A DNA stretch of 64,000 nt from Rhodococcus qingshengii. Its GTDB lineage: Bacteria > Actinomycetota > Actinomycetes > Mycobacteriales > Mycobacteriaceae. The translations under genes were made by a program, and so were the position numbers. The stretch lies in NCBI RefSeq assembly GCF_021025955.1, contig NZ_JAJNCL010000002.1, positions 299,626-363,625 of the forward strand. Reading direction: 5' to 3'. Numbering within the stretch: position 1 is the first letter of the stretch; the number at the start of each line of letters is the position of its first letter. Positions 20,579 to 32,800 of this stretch are shown piece after piece. The notes beneath the pieces were generated by a model, which saw only the letters and a list, made by a program, of their open reading frames with translations, was not told where the DNA came from and ran no database searches.

Positions 20579-20686
20579 TCAGCTCAGGCCGAAGATCGCG
20601 CCGATGATGGTCCGAGCAGCCTCGAAGAGCGCGTCGACGGACGGGACACCGATTTCAGAGCTGATGGAAAAAAGGGAACCCAACAT
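20579..20686 (-). CDS. 35-aa amphipathic peptide, function unknown
   Basis: ATG at 20686 is preceded by CCGGAGGATCGT, a near-perfect ribosome binding site 5 bases away. The 35-residue product begins MLGSLFSISSEIG, continues VPSVDALFEAAR and ends TIIGAIFGLS; it has no Cys, no signal peptide, a slight negative charge and could form an amphipathic helix. It follows the NRPS stop by 129 bases on the same strand and is closed by a strong terminator, which supports a real expressed gene. In size and character it recalls leaderless small peptides such as corynebacterial PorA/PorH porins, but no homology is claimed. Confidence 0.6.
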   Translation of the reverse strand: MLGSLFSISSEIGVPSVDALFEAARTIIGAIFGLS

Positions 20687-20815
20687 ACGATCCTCCGGAG
20701 ATAGTTTCTGAATGGCTTACTGCCACAGGGGAAATGCTACGGGTTCTACTTGCGGAGCGGAAGGACGGGGACCCCAGGTGTGACAACTCCGGACCAAAGT
20801 CCCGGCGCCGCAGAT

Positions 20816-23800
20816 CTACTGCACCCCAGTATGATTGCGCTTCCCCGCTTCGGATTCGATGCTTTGGCGATTGTCGACGAGGACTTTCGCAACGCTTGCC
20901 AAAACCTCCATGCTCGACATTTCCGAGTGAGAGCAGTCGACCAGATACGTTCGCAACGACCCAGCCAGTTCGGACCACTTTTCAACCAAGTGACGATGTT
21001 CAGGCAGATCATGCTGCGCCACAAAGAGCTCTACTGACCCCGAATAGGACCTCGGCCTGTGATCGCGGACGATTCGCGACAGTTTTTCCACCCGGCCCAC
21101 TACCGATTCGAGAACCGTATCGGTGAGGAAATCCATACCGGTCTGCCTTCGGATCTCTGCTGCGACGTCGACGAAAGTCACTGCTGCAGTCGCAGTTTCA
21201 ACCTCCGCCAGTCCGATCTGCGCGAACAGTTCGGAAGGCTCCGGAGCTGCTTGTACAGATGGCATCATCTCCGGCAGCAGTGCGTCGAGCATTGCAACCG
21301 AACCGACCAGATCGCCGGCCTCTTCGAGCTGGCACGCCATCTCGAGCGCGATCGTTCCGCCGGCAGACCACCCGAGCAGATGGTATTCACCCGACGGTTG
21401 CACCATCCGTACGGCATCGACGTACCCCGACGCCAACTCCGCCACCGTGCCGGGTAGCTCACCTGCTCCCGTTGCCTGGATGCCGTACACCCGTCGACCT
21501 TCGAGCCGACCGACGAGCCCGACGTAGCACCAGGCAATTCCACTGACCGGATGCACGCAGAACAACGGCGACCGTACGTCGTCAGGATTGCCGCCCAACA
21601 TGACGATCGTGTCCAGCGGATCCGAATGAAACGAATCACCCTCCAAGACATCGGCATGATCGAGATCCAACCGAGAGGCAAGCTCGGTCACAGTTCGATC
21701 GGTGAAAATCCATTGAACAGGGAATTCCCTGTTCAGGGCCTCACGCAAGCGCGAAGCCACCTGAACGGCTCCCATGGACGTACCGCCGAGTTCGAAGAAG
21801 TCGTCATGACGGCCCACCGATACCGCGCCTGTGACACTCTCGAATGCCTGTGCCACTTGACGTTCGGTAGCCGAGACGGGCCGATCCGCACTCGACCCTA
21901 CCTGCGGTGCAGGAGCAGGAAGAGCCGCGACGTCGATTTTCCCCGATGCGAGCAACGGGACCCGGTCCACCACCGTTACCGAGGAAGGCAGCAGGTGTTT
22001 CGGCAGCGAGCCGGAGACAAAGTCGCGCAGCTCCCTTTCCGTCGCCGAATTGTTCTCCGCCAGAGTTACATACGACCGAAGCTCAGCGGACCCGCGCCCG
22101 TCGTCGGTGACAACGGTAACCGAGAAGGTCACTGCTCCATGGCTTGACAGAGCCGCGTCGACCTCCGCCGGTTCCACGCGAACACCCCGGACCTTCACCT
22201 GTGCGTCGTTGCGACCCAGATACTCGAGCGCTCGGTCGTGACGCCGACGACGAACGAGGTCACCCGTGCGATACATCCGAGTCCCCACCGCGGCGGGATT
22301 TGCGACAAAGGGATTGGCCACAAAACGATCGGCGGTCAAACCTGGGGAGGCGACATACCCCCGCGCCAAATTCTCACCGGAGAGGAAGAGTTCTCCCGTC
22401 ACGCCATCCGGAACCGGACGTAACCTTTGGTCGAGAACAAGTGCCGTCGTACCAGGTACCGGAGTGCCGACAGTGACGTCCCCATCGATAATCGGGTGCG
22501 AAATCGATGCCGCGACCGTTGATTCGGTCGGTCCGTACCCGTTGACGATGTGATGTCTGCTCGACCAGGCCGACGCAAGGCGGGCAGAGAGCGGCTCTCC
22601 CATCGATTCGACGATCAACGGTTGCACTGAATCCGGATCGACCGTGGCCAGGACGGTCGGCGTCACGATCAAATGCGTGACGTCGGCAGCCACCAGCAGA
22701 CTCGTGAGTTCCTCTCCCCCGTAAACGAAGTCGGGAGCCAGAATCAACGTTCCACACCCCGCAGCCGCCAGAAGAATCTCTATCACCGACGCATCGAAGG
22801 TCGACGACGCCAATTGCAGGACTCGGGGGCCACGATCGAGCTGGGCGATCTCGGCGTGCGCCGTGTAGACATTCATGATTCCGCGATGTGAAACCTCGAC
22901 GCCCTTGGGTCTTCCCGTCGAACCCGACGTGTAGATGACATAGGCAAGGTTGTCGGGACGAGCCGGCGTTGCCGATGCCTCGGTAGCCTCACTCGCAGTG
23001 CGTGATTCATCCATCGACAGCCACTCGACGCAATCGGGCAAACTCTCGGCTGCACCTTGTGCTGTCAAACCGACAACCGAACCGCACTCCTCGACCATCG
23101 TCTGCCGGCGCACTGTCGGCAGCGCCGGATCGAGCGACAGCCACGCTGCGCCTGCCCGCGCCACTGCCCACAACGCAACGATCCACAGATGTCCGCGACC
23201 GAGCGCAACGGCGACGATGTCGTCAGGCCCGATTCCCCGGCCCACCAACTCGCGCGTCCAGTGCGACGACGCCTCGTGCAGGTCGCGGTAGGTCCAGAGT
23301 TGGCCGTTCTCTTCCAGAGCTACTCCGTCGGGTGCCTGACACAGTGCACGTTCGAAAATGTCGGCAATCGTCAAAGGATCGACGGTGCGGGGATTCGCAA
23401 CGGTCAGCGCCGAGCGTTCGAATCCGGACAACAATTCGATCTCCCCGACCACTATCTCGGGTTCGGCTATCACTGATTCGGCGATACGTGTCACCCGCTG
23501 CATGAACAGTTCCGCGGTCGACTTCCGGAACTTGTCCGTGGCGTACAGCAATCGAATGGTGAGACTGTCACCGGCGTCGACCAGATCCCACGTCAAGTCG
23601 TAGCCCGTCGACGCCCCTGCGATGTCGATGTCAAAGGCAGATACCCCATCGATCTGCGGCAACTCGAGCGCTCGTCGATATGCCAGCATGACGGTGAACA
23701 GTGGATGCTCGTTCATCCTGCGCGGCGGATCGACCTTTGCGACTACATCGTCGAACGAAACGTCCGCGTTCGCCATTGCTTCCAGATCGACGCGGCGAAC

Positions 23801-26800
23801 CTCGTCCAAGACTGCTGTGAAGTGGTCGGCGGAGTTGATCCTCGTGCGCAACGCGACGGTGCCCACCATCATGCCGGCGACATTCAGAAGCGCCGGATCG
23901 TTGCGCAGACTCACCGCTGCTCCCACAACGACGTCATCCGTGACGCACTCACGAGCGAGCAGCACGGCAATCACGCTGTGGACGACCATGAATACCGTGA
24001 CGCCGTGCGAACGGGCCAACGCCGACAACGCGTCGTAGGTGGTGCCGTCGAGGACTTCCGTCACCATCTCGTCGGATCGTGAGGACAGCAGACTCCGGGG
24101 TCTGTCGACGGGTAGAGCCAACACATCCTCGACGCCACGAAGGACGTTCGACCAGTAGTCGAGTTGCCTGTGAGCCACGCTGAGAGAATCCTCGGAATCA
24201 CCCAAACTCTCTCTCGCCCAGAGACTGTAATCGCCGTAGCTGATCCCGTCGGCGGAGCGATCCCATTCTTTTCCAACTGTCCTGGCCTTGAAGGCTGCCG
24301 CGAAATCGGCCAGGATCGGGCCCATCGAAGCACCGTCGATTGCGATGTGGTGAACAACGATGGCCAGGACAGTCGATCCTGCAGAGTTGGCTCCTGCATT
24401 CTCGGTGAATACACGCACTCGGAACGGAACGTCTCGTTCGAGATCGAACTGCACATTCGCGAAGGCCTGAGCGCTCGCACGGATATCGTCGACCTGCACC
24501 GGGGTGAGATCGAATGCAACAGAATCTATTTCAACCTGTTGTGGACCGAATTCACCTGGAACCAACACAGTTCGCAGTACGGCGTGGCGATCGACGACGT
24601 CACCGAGTGCGCTGCTCAAGACCGAACGATCGATGCCGTCTGCCAGGATTGCTGCAAACGTCAGGTTGTACGCGGTCGATTCCGGCTGCAGCTGATTGAT
24701 CAGCCAGAGTCGCTGTTGAGAGGGCGCCAGCGGCGCGGGCATCCCGGGATCGCGTCGAGTCAATTCGCGACGCGTGCCGTCGGATGCGCTCGACGAAAGC
24801 CACTGAGACATCGCTCGCGGTGACGGATGGTCGAAGACGGCTCGAACAGGCACGTCACGGGCGAAGATCGAGGCGAGTCGACCTGCCACCGCGGCCGCGG
24901 CCAACGAATCACCACCCGATTCGAACAGGTTGTGCAGAGCGCCGAAGCTTCCGGACACGTGTTCCGACATGACAGCGGTGACGAGTTCCTCCGAAACCGT
25001 CACTGCTGCGTCGGGTGCCTGGCTCTCGAACACATGGCGCCGCAACGCGTCTGCGTCCAGCTTGCCGTTCGACGTGAGCGGGATCGACTCCAACACGACT
25101 ACTCGGCCGGGCATCAGATACGCAGGCAACATCGCTGCCAACTCGATTGTCAGCTGACCCGACTCCAATGAATCACCAACCGCGCATGCCACAGCGATCT
25201 CGTCGACAAGAACAACCGCAGCGGCCTCGACGCCGAGGCACCGACGCAGGGCTGATTCGATCTCGGCAGGCTCGACGCGGATTCCTCGCACACTCATCTG
25301 GCGGTCGGAGCGTCCGACAAATCCGAGGGTGTCATCGGTGCGGCGGTGAACCAGATCACCGGTCCGATAGCGGCGGCGCCCACCTGGTGCGGCGACAAAC
25401 GAACTGGCGGTGCCGGCGGGATCTCCGGCGTAGCCCATCGCCAGTCCGGGTCCGCTGACGTACAACTCACCGATCCCGGCCCATGGCACCGGATGCAGTC
25501 GCGTATCCAGTACCTCTGCACCGATTCCGGTGAGCGGGACTCCGATGGTCACCCGATGATCCACCTCGGCAACAGTCGTGACCACGGTGCATTCCGTCGG
25601 TCCGTACGCATTGAGCATTCGCGCACGGCGACTCCACGCGCGCGCGGTGGAAGGTGAGAGCACATCGCCACCGACTGCCACCACCTCGAGCGAGTCGAAC
25701 CGCTCCGGTGCCATGGTGTCGAGTACGGCCGGAGTCGACAACATGTGGGTAACGCCGCGTTCTGCAACAAACTCTTCGAGTGCCCGTCCCCCGAAAGCCT
25801 CCCGGGGCGCGACCGCCAAGGTAGCCCCGGCGCCGATCGCCAGCATCATCTCGAGGATCGCTGCATCGAACGTCGGTTTGTATCCATGCAGCACAACCGA
25901 ACCCGAAGTCACGCCGTACTTCCGGATTGCGTCGTCGGTCAGAAGGCCCAGTCCTCGATGGGTGACTGCAACGCCTTTCGGTTTACCGGTCGATCCGGAA
26001 GTGTGAACGACGTACGCAACTGAATCCGGATACTGCCGGCCGGGAACAGGACTGCGGTCGGAGAGCACTGTGCGTAGCTGCTTCAACCGTGCCGTCGGCA
26101 GGTCAGGGTCGATCGGCACGAATGCCGCGCCCGTTTTCGTGATGGCCAACATTCGGACCAGGTAAGCGATGGTTCGCACTGCCGGAATCTCGTAGACGGC
26201 GCCCGGTCCTGCCCCCCGAGCCACCAGTTCCCAGGCTTGAGCATCCGAGGCCGAGTCGAGTTCGGCATACGTCACCGTGCTCTGTCCGTCGTCGAGAGCA
26301 ATGTTGTTCGGGAATCGCGCCGCCGTAGAGGCAAAGATCTCGGTGAGTGTCCGAGACGAATCGACCTCGACAGCAGTCCAACTGGGCGCCGCGCCCACCG
26401 CGAGATCCGAAACGAGTACCGGCAGATCCTCGGCAATCGAGGTGAGCACTCTCGACAGATGTCGAGTAACCGCGTCGGCGCTCGACGGATCGAACGCGCT
26501 CGCGGCATAGACGACAGCGCCGGTCAACGATCCGTCGACAGCGGGTGCGAGCGAGACATGCATGGGGAACTTCGTTGTTGCGGTCTCGATTTCACGAGCC
26601 TCGATCGTGAGACCGGCCACCTCCACGGCAGGGACCGCAAAATTCTGCAGACCCAGCGCAACCTGGGGAGTTCGTCCACCGAGCAACTCACCAACCAATT
26701 CGGCAGGAACAGAACTGTATTCGAACGCTGCAACGTCAGCATCGAAAGCTGTAGCCAACAGAAGATCGATCGGCATGTCCCCGTCGATCCGCAGGCGCAG

Positions 26801-29800
26801 AGGCACCGTATCCACGAACATTCCGACCATGCCGTCGAGTTGGGGCGTACGCCGTCCGTCGACAGCGGTCGCGATCACGACATCTGGGTTCCCGCTCAGC
26901 TTGGCAAGCACCACGGACAACGCCGCATGAACCACCGCAAACAGCGAGACCTTCAACCGGTCCGCTCGCGCCTGCAGTGCCGAGGTGACGACGGCTGGTA
27001 TCACGAAGTTCACTCGCCGCGCCACGGAAAGCGGTCCGTCATCAGTGTGATCCACCGTCAGCGGCGACACAGACGTCACGCCGTCGAGTGCTCGGCGCCA
27101 GAACTCTTCGACGGCGGGGGGAACGTCACTCGCTGCCTCCCACGCGGCAAAATCTCCGTACTGGATCGGCAGCGGAGGCCATTGCGGATCCAGTCCAGCC
27201 CGGCGCTTGCCGTAAGCGGTCAGGAGGTCGCCGACCACAGTTCGCATCGACACCCCGTCGACTGCGATGTGATGAAAACTCACCGCCAGCACGTGTCTGA
27301 CCGGCGACAGTTGGAGCAGCATCCAGCGCACCGGCAGGTCTGCGGCTACGTCGAAACCGCGCGAGCCGAACTCTCGCAGCAGCACTTCGACCTCGATGTC
27401 GCCGACCAGTCGCGTTTCCACTGTCACCGAGGACGGAGGATCTACAACCTGAACCGGTGGAGTGCCCGGATACCGGGTTCTGAGGACGTCATGCCGACCG
27501 ACAAGATCCGTCGCGGCATGACGCAGCGCGGACACGTCGAGTTCACCGACGATCTCGATGCAGATCGGCAGGTTGTACGCACCGCTCGCTGTGTTCCGCT
27601 GATTGAGTACCCACATCGCACGCTGGTTTCGTGACAGGGGTGCGGGCGTGGGGTCGCGGCGCGGCTCAAGTCGGACAAGATCGGTCACCGAGTCGATCTG
27701 CTCGAGCGAATCGAGCCGGGCGGCCAACGCCGCAACCGTCGGATGCTCGAATACGGTCCTCAGCGGAACAACATGTCCCAGAGAACTACTCAAAAGTGAC
27801 GTGACCTCCGCGGCCGAGAGCGAGTTGCCCCCGAGCGAGAAGAAGTCTGCGTCACGATCGTCCCCGACTCCGCCCAGAACGGCGGCAAAAGCCGCAGCAA
27901 CCAGGTACTCAGCGTCAGTGTCTGGGCCCTCTGTGCGGGAAGCATCGAGTGCAGGCAACGGTAGACCGTCGAAGTCGACCTTGCCGTTCCGCATCGGAAG
28001 GTCGCCCTCGATTTCGACGATGACATGCGGAACCATGTACGTCGGAAGAACTTCTGCAACGGCGACGCGCAGTCGACCCGTGTCAACTCTCTCGGCGCCT
28101 GAACTTCTCACGTAGGCGACCAACAGAGGACTTCCACTTGCGGAGCTCCGAACTCCGGCGATGCAAAAATCGACGTGCGCGGCAGACTGAATGACTGCCT
28201 CGATCTCGCCCGGTTCTATCCGGACACCGTTGACCTTCACCTGTGCGTCAGTTCGCCCGAGATAATGCAGGCGATACGCATTGCCTTCGGGCTTCTGGGT
28301 TGCAGGTTTGGAGATCTCAGGCTTCCACATCACCAGGTCGCCGGTTCGGTACATCCTGGCGCCCGAACTGGTTGCCACGAATCGTTCCGCGGTTCGGCTC
28401 GGTTGGCCGGCGTACCCGCGTGCGAGCATTCGACCTGAAAGATACAGTTCGCCGGCAACTCCCGGCGGCACCGGTTCGAGTCGATCATCGAGCACCACCG
28501 CGTCGACCCCGGCCAGCGGATGTCCGACGGACCCGTCGTGACTGTCGGTCGACAAGTGTTCAATCGACAGCGGTTCGGTAGCAAGCGAATACATAGTCGA
28601 CTCAGCGGGTCCGTATCCGTTGATCACTCTGCGCCCGGGTTGCCAACGCTTCGCCAACGCACCGCTGAGCCGCTCGCCTCCGAACATCACCGTTGCAAGG
28701 TCCGGCAGCGACGGATTGCCGATCGAGGCGACGACGGTAGGTGTGGCGCAGAGATGAGTAATACGCTCGCGCCTCAGCGCTGATGCGAGTCCCGAACCGA
28801 ACAGTTCGTCGTTCTTCGCCAGGACGAGCGTCGCCCCGGACGTACTCGCAATGAGCACCTCGAGCAACGTCATGTCGAATCCTGGTGCTCCGCGATGGAA
28901 TACGCGAGAACCTCGCCCAGCAGAGAACCTACCGGGCAGGTCTTCGGCGATCACACCGAGCCCGCCGTTGGTCACGATTACAGCCTTCGGGGTTCCGCTC
29001 GTACCCGAAGTGAAGACTACGTATGCCGCAAGGCTGTCGGAACATTCCCGCGCCGAGTCTGTGTCCTTCTCACCACCAGCGTTCTCAACACCAGCGTTCT
29101 CAACACCGACGTTGCGGCCGCCGATCGTGCCGTCGCCCAGTGTTTCGAGGACATCGCGTAGTCGTGCCTGCGGGTGTTCCGGATCCACCAAAGCCGGGGC
29201 TGCCCCGACCTTCGCGATTGCCCACAATTGCACGATCGACGCAATGGACCGATCAGCAGTCCAGGCAGCGACCTGGTCGACTCCGACTCCCCGAGCGCGC
29301 AACTCGTCGGCTGCGACATCCGACTGGGCATCGAGTTCCCGATAAGTCAGTGTGTTGCCCTCGCCCTCGACCGCCACAGCGTCCGGTGCGGATTCGACGC
29401 CGAAGCGCAGCACCGAGGCAAGCGTCGTACCGGAACGTCGAGATTGATCAGGCCGGTCGGCCGCGCCGTGTGCGGGGACGAGAAGAGCTCGTTCCGCACT
29501 GTCCAACAGGTCGATTCCCCCTACGGCGATCTTCGAGTCGATCGACACGTGACCCAGGAAGCGCTCGAACCTGTCCGCAAAGCTCGATACCGTCAGATCA
29601 TCGAATAGATCAGCGTTGTAGACGAATTCGAGTGTGAAACCGCCGCCGATCCCCGCATCCGTGACGTTGAGCTGCAGATCGAAATTTGCGTGCCTGACAT
29701 CAGGAGCAATCTGTGTGACAGACAACCCCGGCACGGACCAGGTGGTGGGATGCACTGTTTGGAACGAGAGCGCCACCTGGAACAACGGGTGCCGCGAGCG

Positions 29801-32800
29801 CGATCGGGGAGGGTCGATCAGATCAACCAGCGATTCGAAGGGCATCTCTGCATGCGCGAACGCCGATACGTCGCGCTGACGAACCTGCTCGACCAACTGG
29901 CCGAAGGACTTCGACGGATCGACTTCGGTTCGGAGAACAATCGTGCCGGCAAACATGCCGACGAGCTCATCGAGTTCAGGTGCGGTGCGTCCGGACACGA
30001 CAGTGCCGACAACCACGTCACTGCTGCCGGTGTGCCTCGCCAGCAGCGCCGCGAGAGCAGCGTGGACAACCATGAACATGGTTGCGTTGTTCGATCGTGC
30101 CACCGCTTGCAGGCCCGTCCGGACGGGACCTGAGACGACCACTCGACAGCTCGACGCGCGAGCGGACGTCGAGCGTGGGTGGTCCAGGGGTAGCGTCACC
30201 TGCTCGGGAAGGCCTTCGAGAGCCTGCTTCCAGTAACTGGATACCGTGTCTGGAATCCCCGATTCCCTTTGCCATGCAGTGTAATCGGAGTATTCGAGTG
30301 CGAGCGGCGACCACTGCGGAGCTTGCTGCTCCGTGCGAGCGATGTACGCGGCAGTGAAGTCACGTACCAACACTTCCAGCGATCGAGCGTCGGCGGCAAT
30401 GTGATGGACAACGACGGCCAGGACATGCTCGTCGGGTGAAACCTGGAAAAGGGCCACCCGTACAGGCGGATCCGTGGTGACATCGAAGCCCGAACCCACG
30501 AGTTGTGCAACGCGATTCTCGGCGTCCTCGCCCGCGAGTGCCTCGAGCTGAAGTGGCGGACTTGCTTCCCTGGCGTCGAGCACCTTCTGAACTGGGCGCT
30601 CGCCGACAACCGGGTAGACGGTCCGCAGGGTGCGATGGTGCTTGATCAGGTCACGAATTGCCAGTTCGACTGCAACTACGTCCAATTCACCCGTCAGGCG
30701 CAACACGATCGGAATGTTGTAGCCGGCGGACTCTGTATCCAACTGATTCAGAATCCACATTCGGTGTTGGGAATCCGACAGCTGCACCTCCGTAGTGTCC
30801 GAACGAGGTACCAAGGACAGAGGCACCAAGGACACCGGAGACGCCTGCCCCGTGCCGATTCGGGCAGCAGCAATTCCGGCCAGCTGATCGACGAATGGGT
30901 GCTCGAAGACATCGCGGACGTCGAGGTTGCAGCCCAAGACGGCGTTCAGTCGCGACGAGAGTCGAGTGGCGATCAAGGAATTGGCCCCTTGATCGAAAAA
31001 ATTCCGAGCCGGATCGACATTCGGAACGTCCATCAAATCGCTCAGGATGGCTGCGACTGTCTGCTCGAAGAAGTCTCGTGACTGCCGAGACGGCTGCGTG
31101 AGAGACACCGGGGTCGGCAGCGACGTACGGTCGATCTTGCCGTTAATCGTGACCGGCAATGACGCAAGCGGCATCAAAGCCGACGGCACCATGTACCCGG
31201 GCAACAACGAACGGGCAGTCCGCAATACGCCGTCGAGGTCGTGTCCGTTCTCCGGGGTGATGTAGCCGACCAATGTCGGCCCGCTGTCGAGTTCTCGCAC
31301 CACCACCGCGGCCTGCTCCACCGACGTGTGAGCCAGCAGCGCGGACTCCACCTCACCCGGTTCGACGCGGTAACCACGCAGAGCCATCTGACTGTCGGCG
31401 CGGCGAACATATTCGAGTCGGCCGGCTCGCCAACGGACCAGATCGCCGCTGCGGTACATCCTCGCGCCGTCGAATCCCGGTTCAGGCACAAATCGTGAAG
31501 ACGTCATGCCGGGTTGACCCAAGTAGCCTGCGGCCACCTGCGGACCGGCAACGTACAGTTCGCCGACAGATCCCGGCGGGACGTGCTCGAGCGCGGTGTC
31601 CAGCACGTAGCTGCGCAAGCCTGGTAGCGGAGATCCGATCGGCGAGGCAGCTCCGACGCCGGCCGGCAGTTCGACACTGGTGACGTGAACGGTGGTTTCG
31701 GTGATTCCGAACATGTTGACGCCCCGCACATCCGGGTGCCGATCGAACCAAGCCTCCACGCGCCAGACGTCGAGGCGATCACCGCCGAAAACAATCGACC
31801 GGAGCGGAAGCAGCATTTCCTGCGTGACTTCCGCGAACGCATAGAAGGCAGCCGGGGTCTGATTCAGAACGGTCACTCGTTCCCGCACAATCAGATCCAC
31901 GAATCTTTCGGGTGAGCGCGCGACGTCACCGTCCACGATCACCAGGGATCCGCCAGTGGTCAGCGCACCCCACATCTCCCATACCGAGAAGTCGAATGCG
32001 TACGAATGAAACATCGTCCACACATCTTCGGGCCCGAAGTCGAAGATCTTTCGAGTCGAGGCGAGCAGAGCCAACACGTTGCCCTGAGAGACCACCACGC
32101 CTTTGGGGGCTCCGGTGGATCCGGAGGTGTAGATCACGTATGCGGCGGACTCCAAGGGCGCAACTGGCCAGTATTCAGCCGCGTCAGCCGTCTCGTCGAC
32201 GGATACGACGGCATGTTCGTACTCACCGAAACGTGTAGCGGAACTAGGCGTCGACAGAATCGCTTTCGGACGCGCATCGGCGAGGACGTACCGGATACGA
32301 GCGTCGGGATACTGCAGGTCGATCGGGACGTACGCGGCGCCCGCCCGAACGACCGCGAGAATCGCAACTACCAGGTCGATCGAGCGAGGGAGGCCGACGG
32401 CCACGCGATCCCCCACTCGAATTCCTCGATCGATCAAGGCGGCTGCGAGCGCCTCCGAACGAACTTGCAACTCTGCGTAGGTAACCCGAGAATTTCCACT
32501 CGTCACGGCGATTGCGTTCGACCGCTTCGTCGCGACCCCGGCGAACAGGTCGGACAGTGAATTCGCACCAAGTGCGGGCGGCGGCACGTGCACCTGCAGT
32601 TCTTCGCGCTCGGCGACGCTGAGAACATCGATGTCACGCAACATAATTGACGAGTTCTCGGTAACCGAGTCGCACACTCGACGTAGTCGCTCGACCCAAC
32701 CGCCTACGGTGGCCGCATCGAACAGATCATCGGCATATCGGAAGGTGCCCCAAATGCCGCTCGCGCCTCCGTCAACCGTACGATTCTCGCGCACAGTCAC

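Noticed and set aside
26237-27634. Plus-strand open frames inside the NRPS
   Set aside because: All are antisense to a continuous 5416-codon NRPS frame with conserved motifs.
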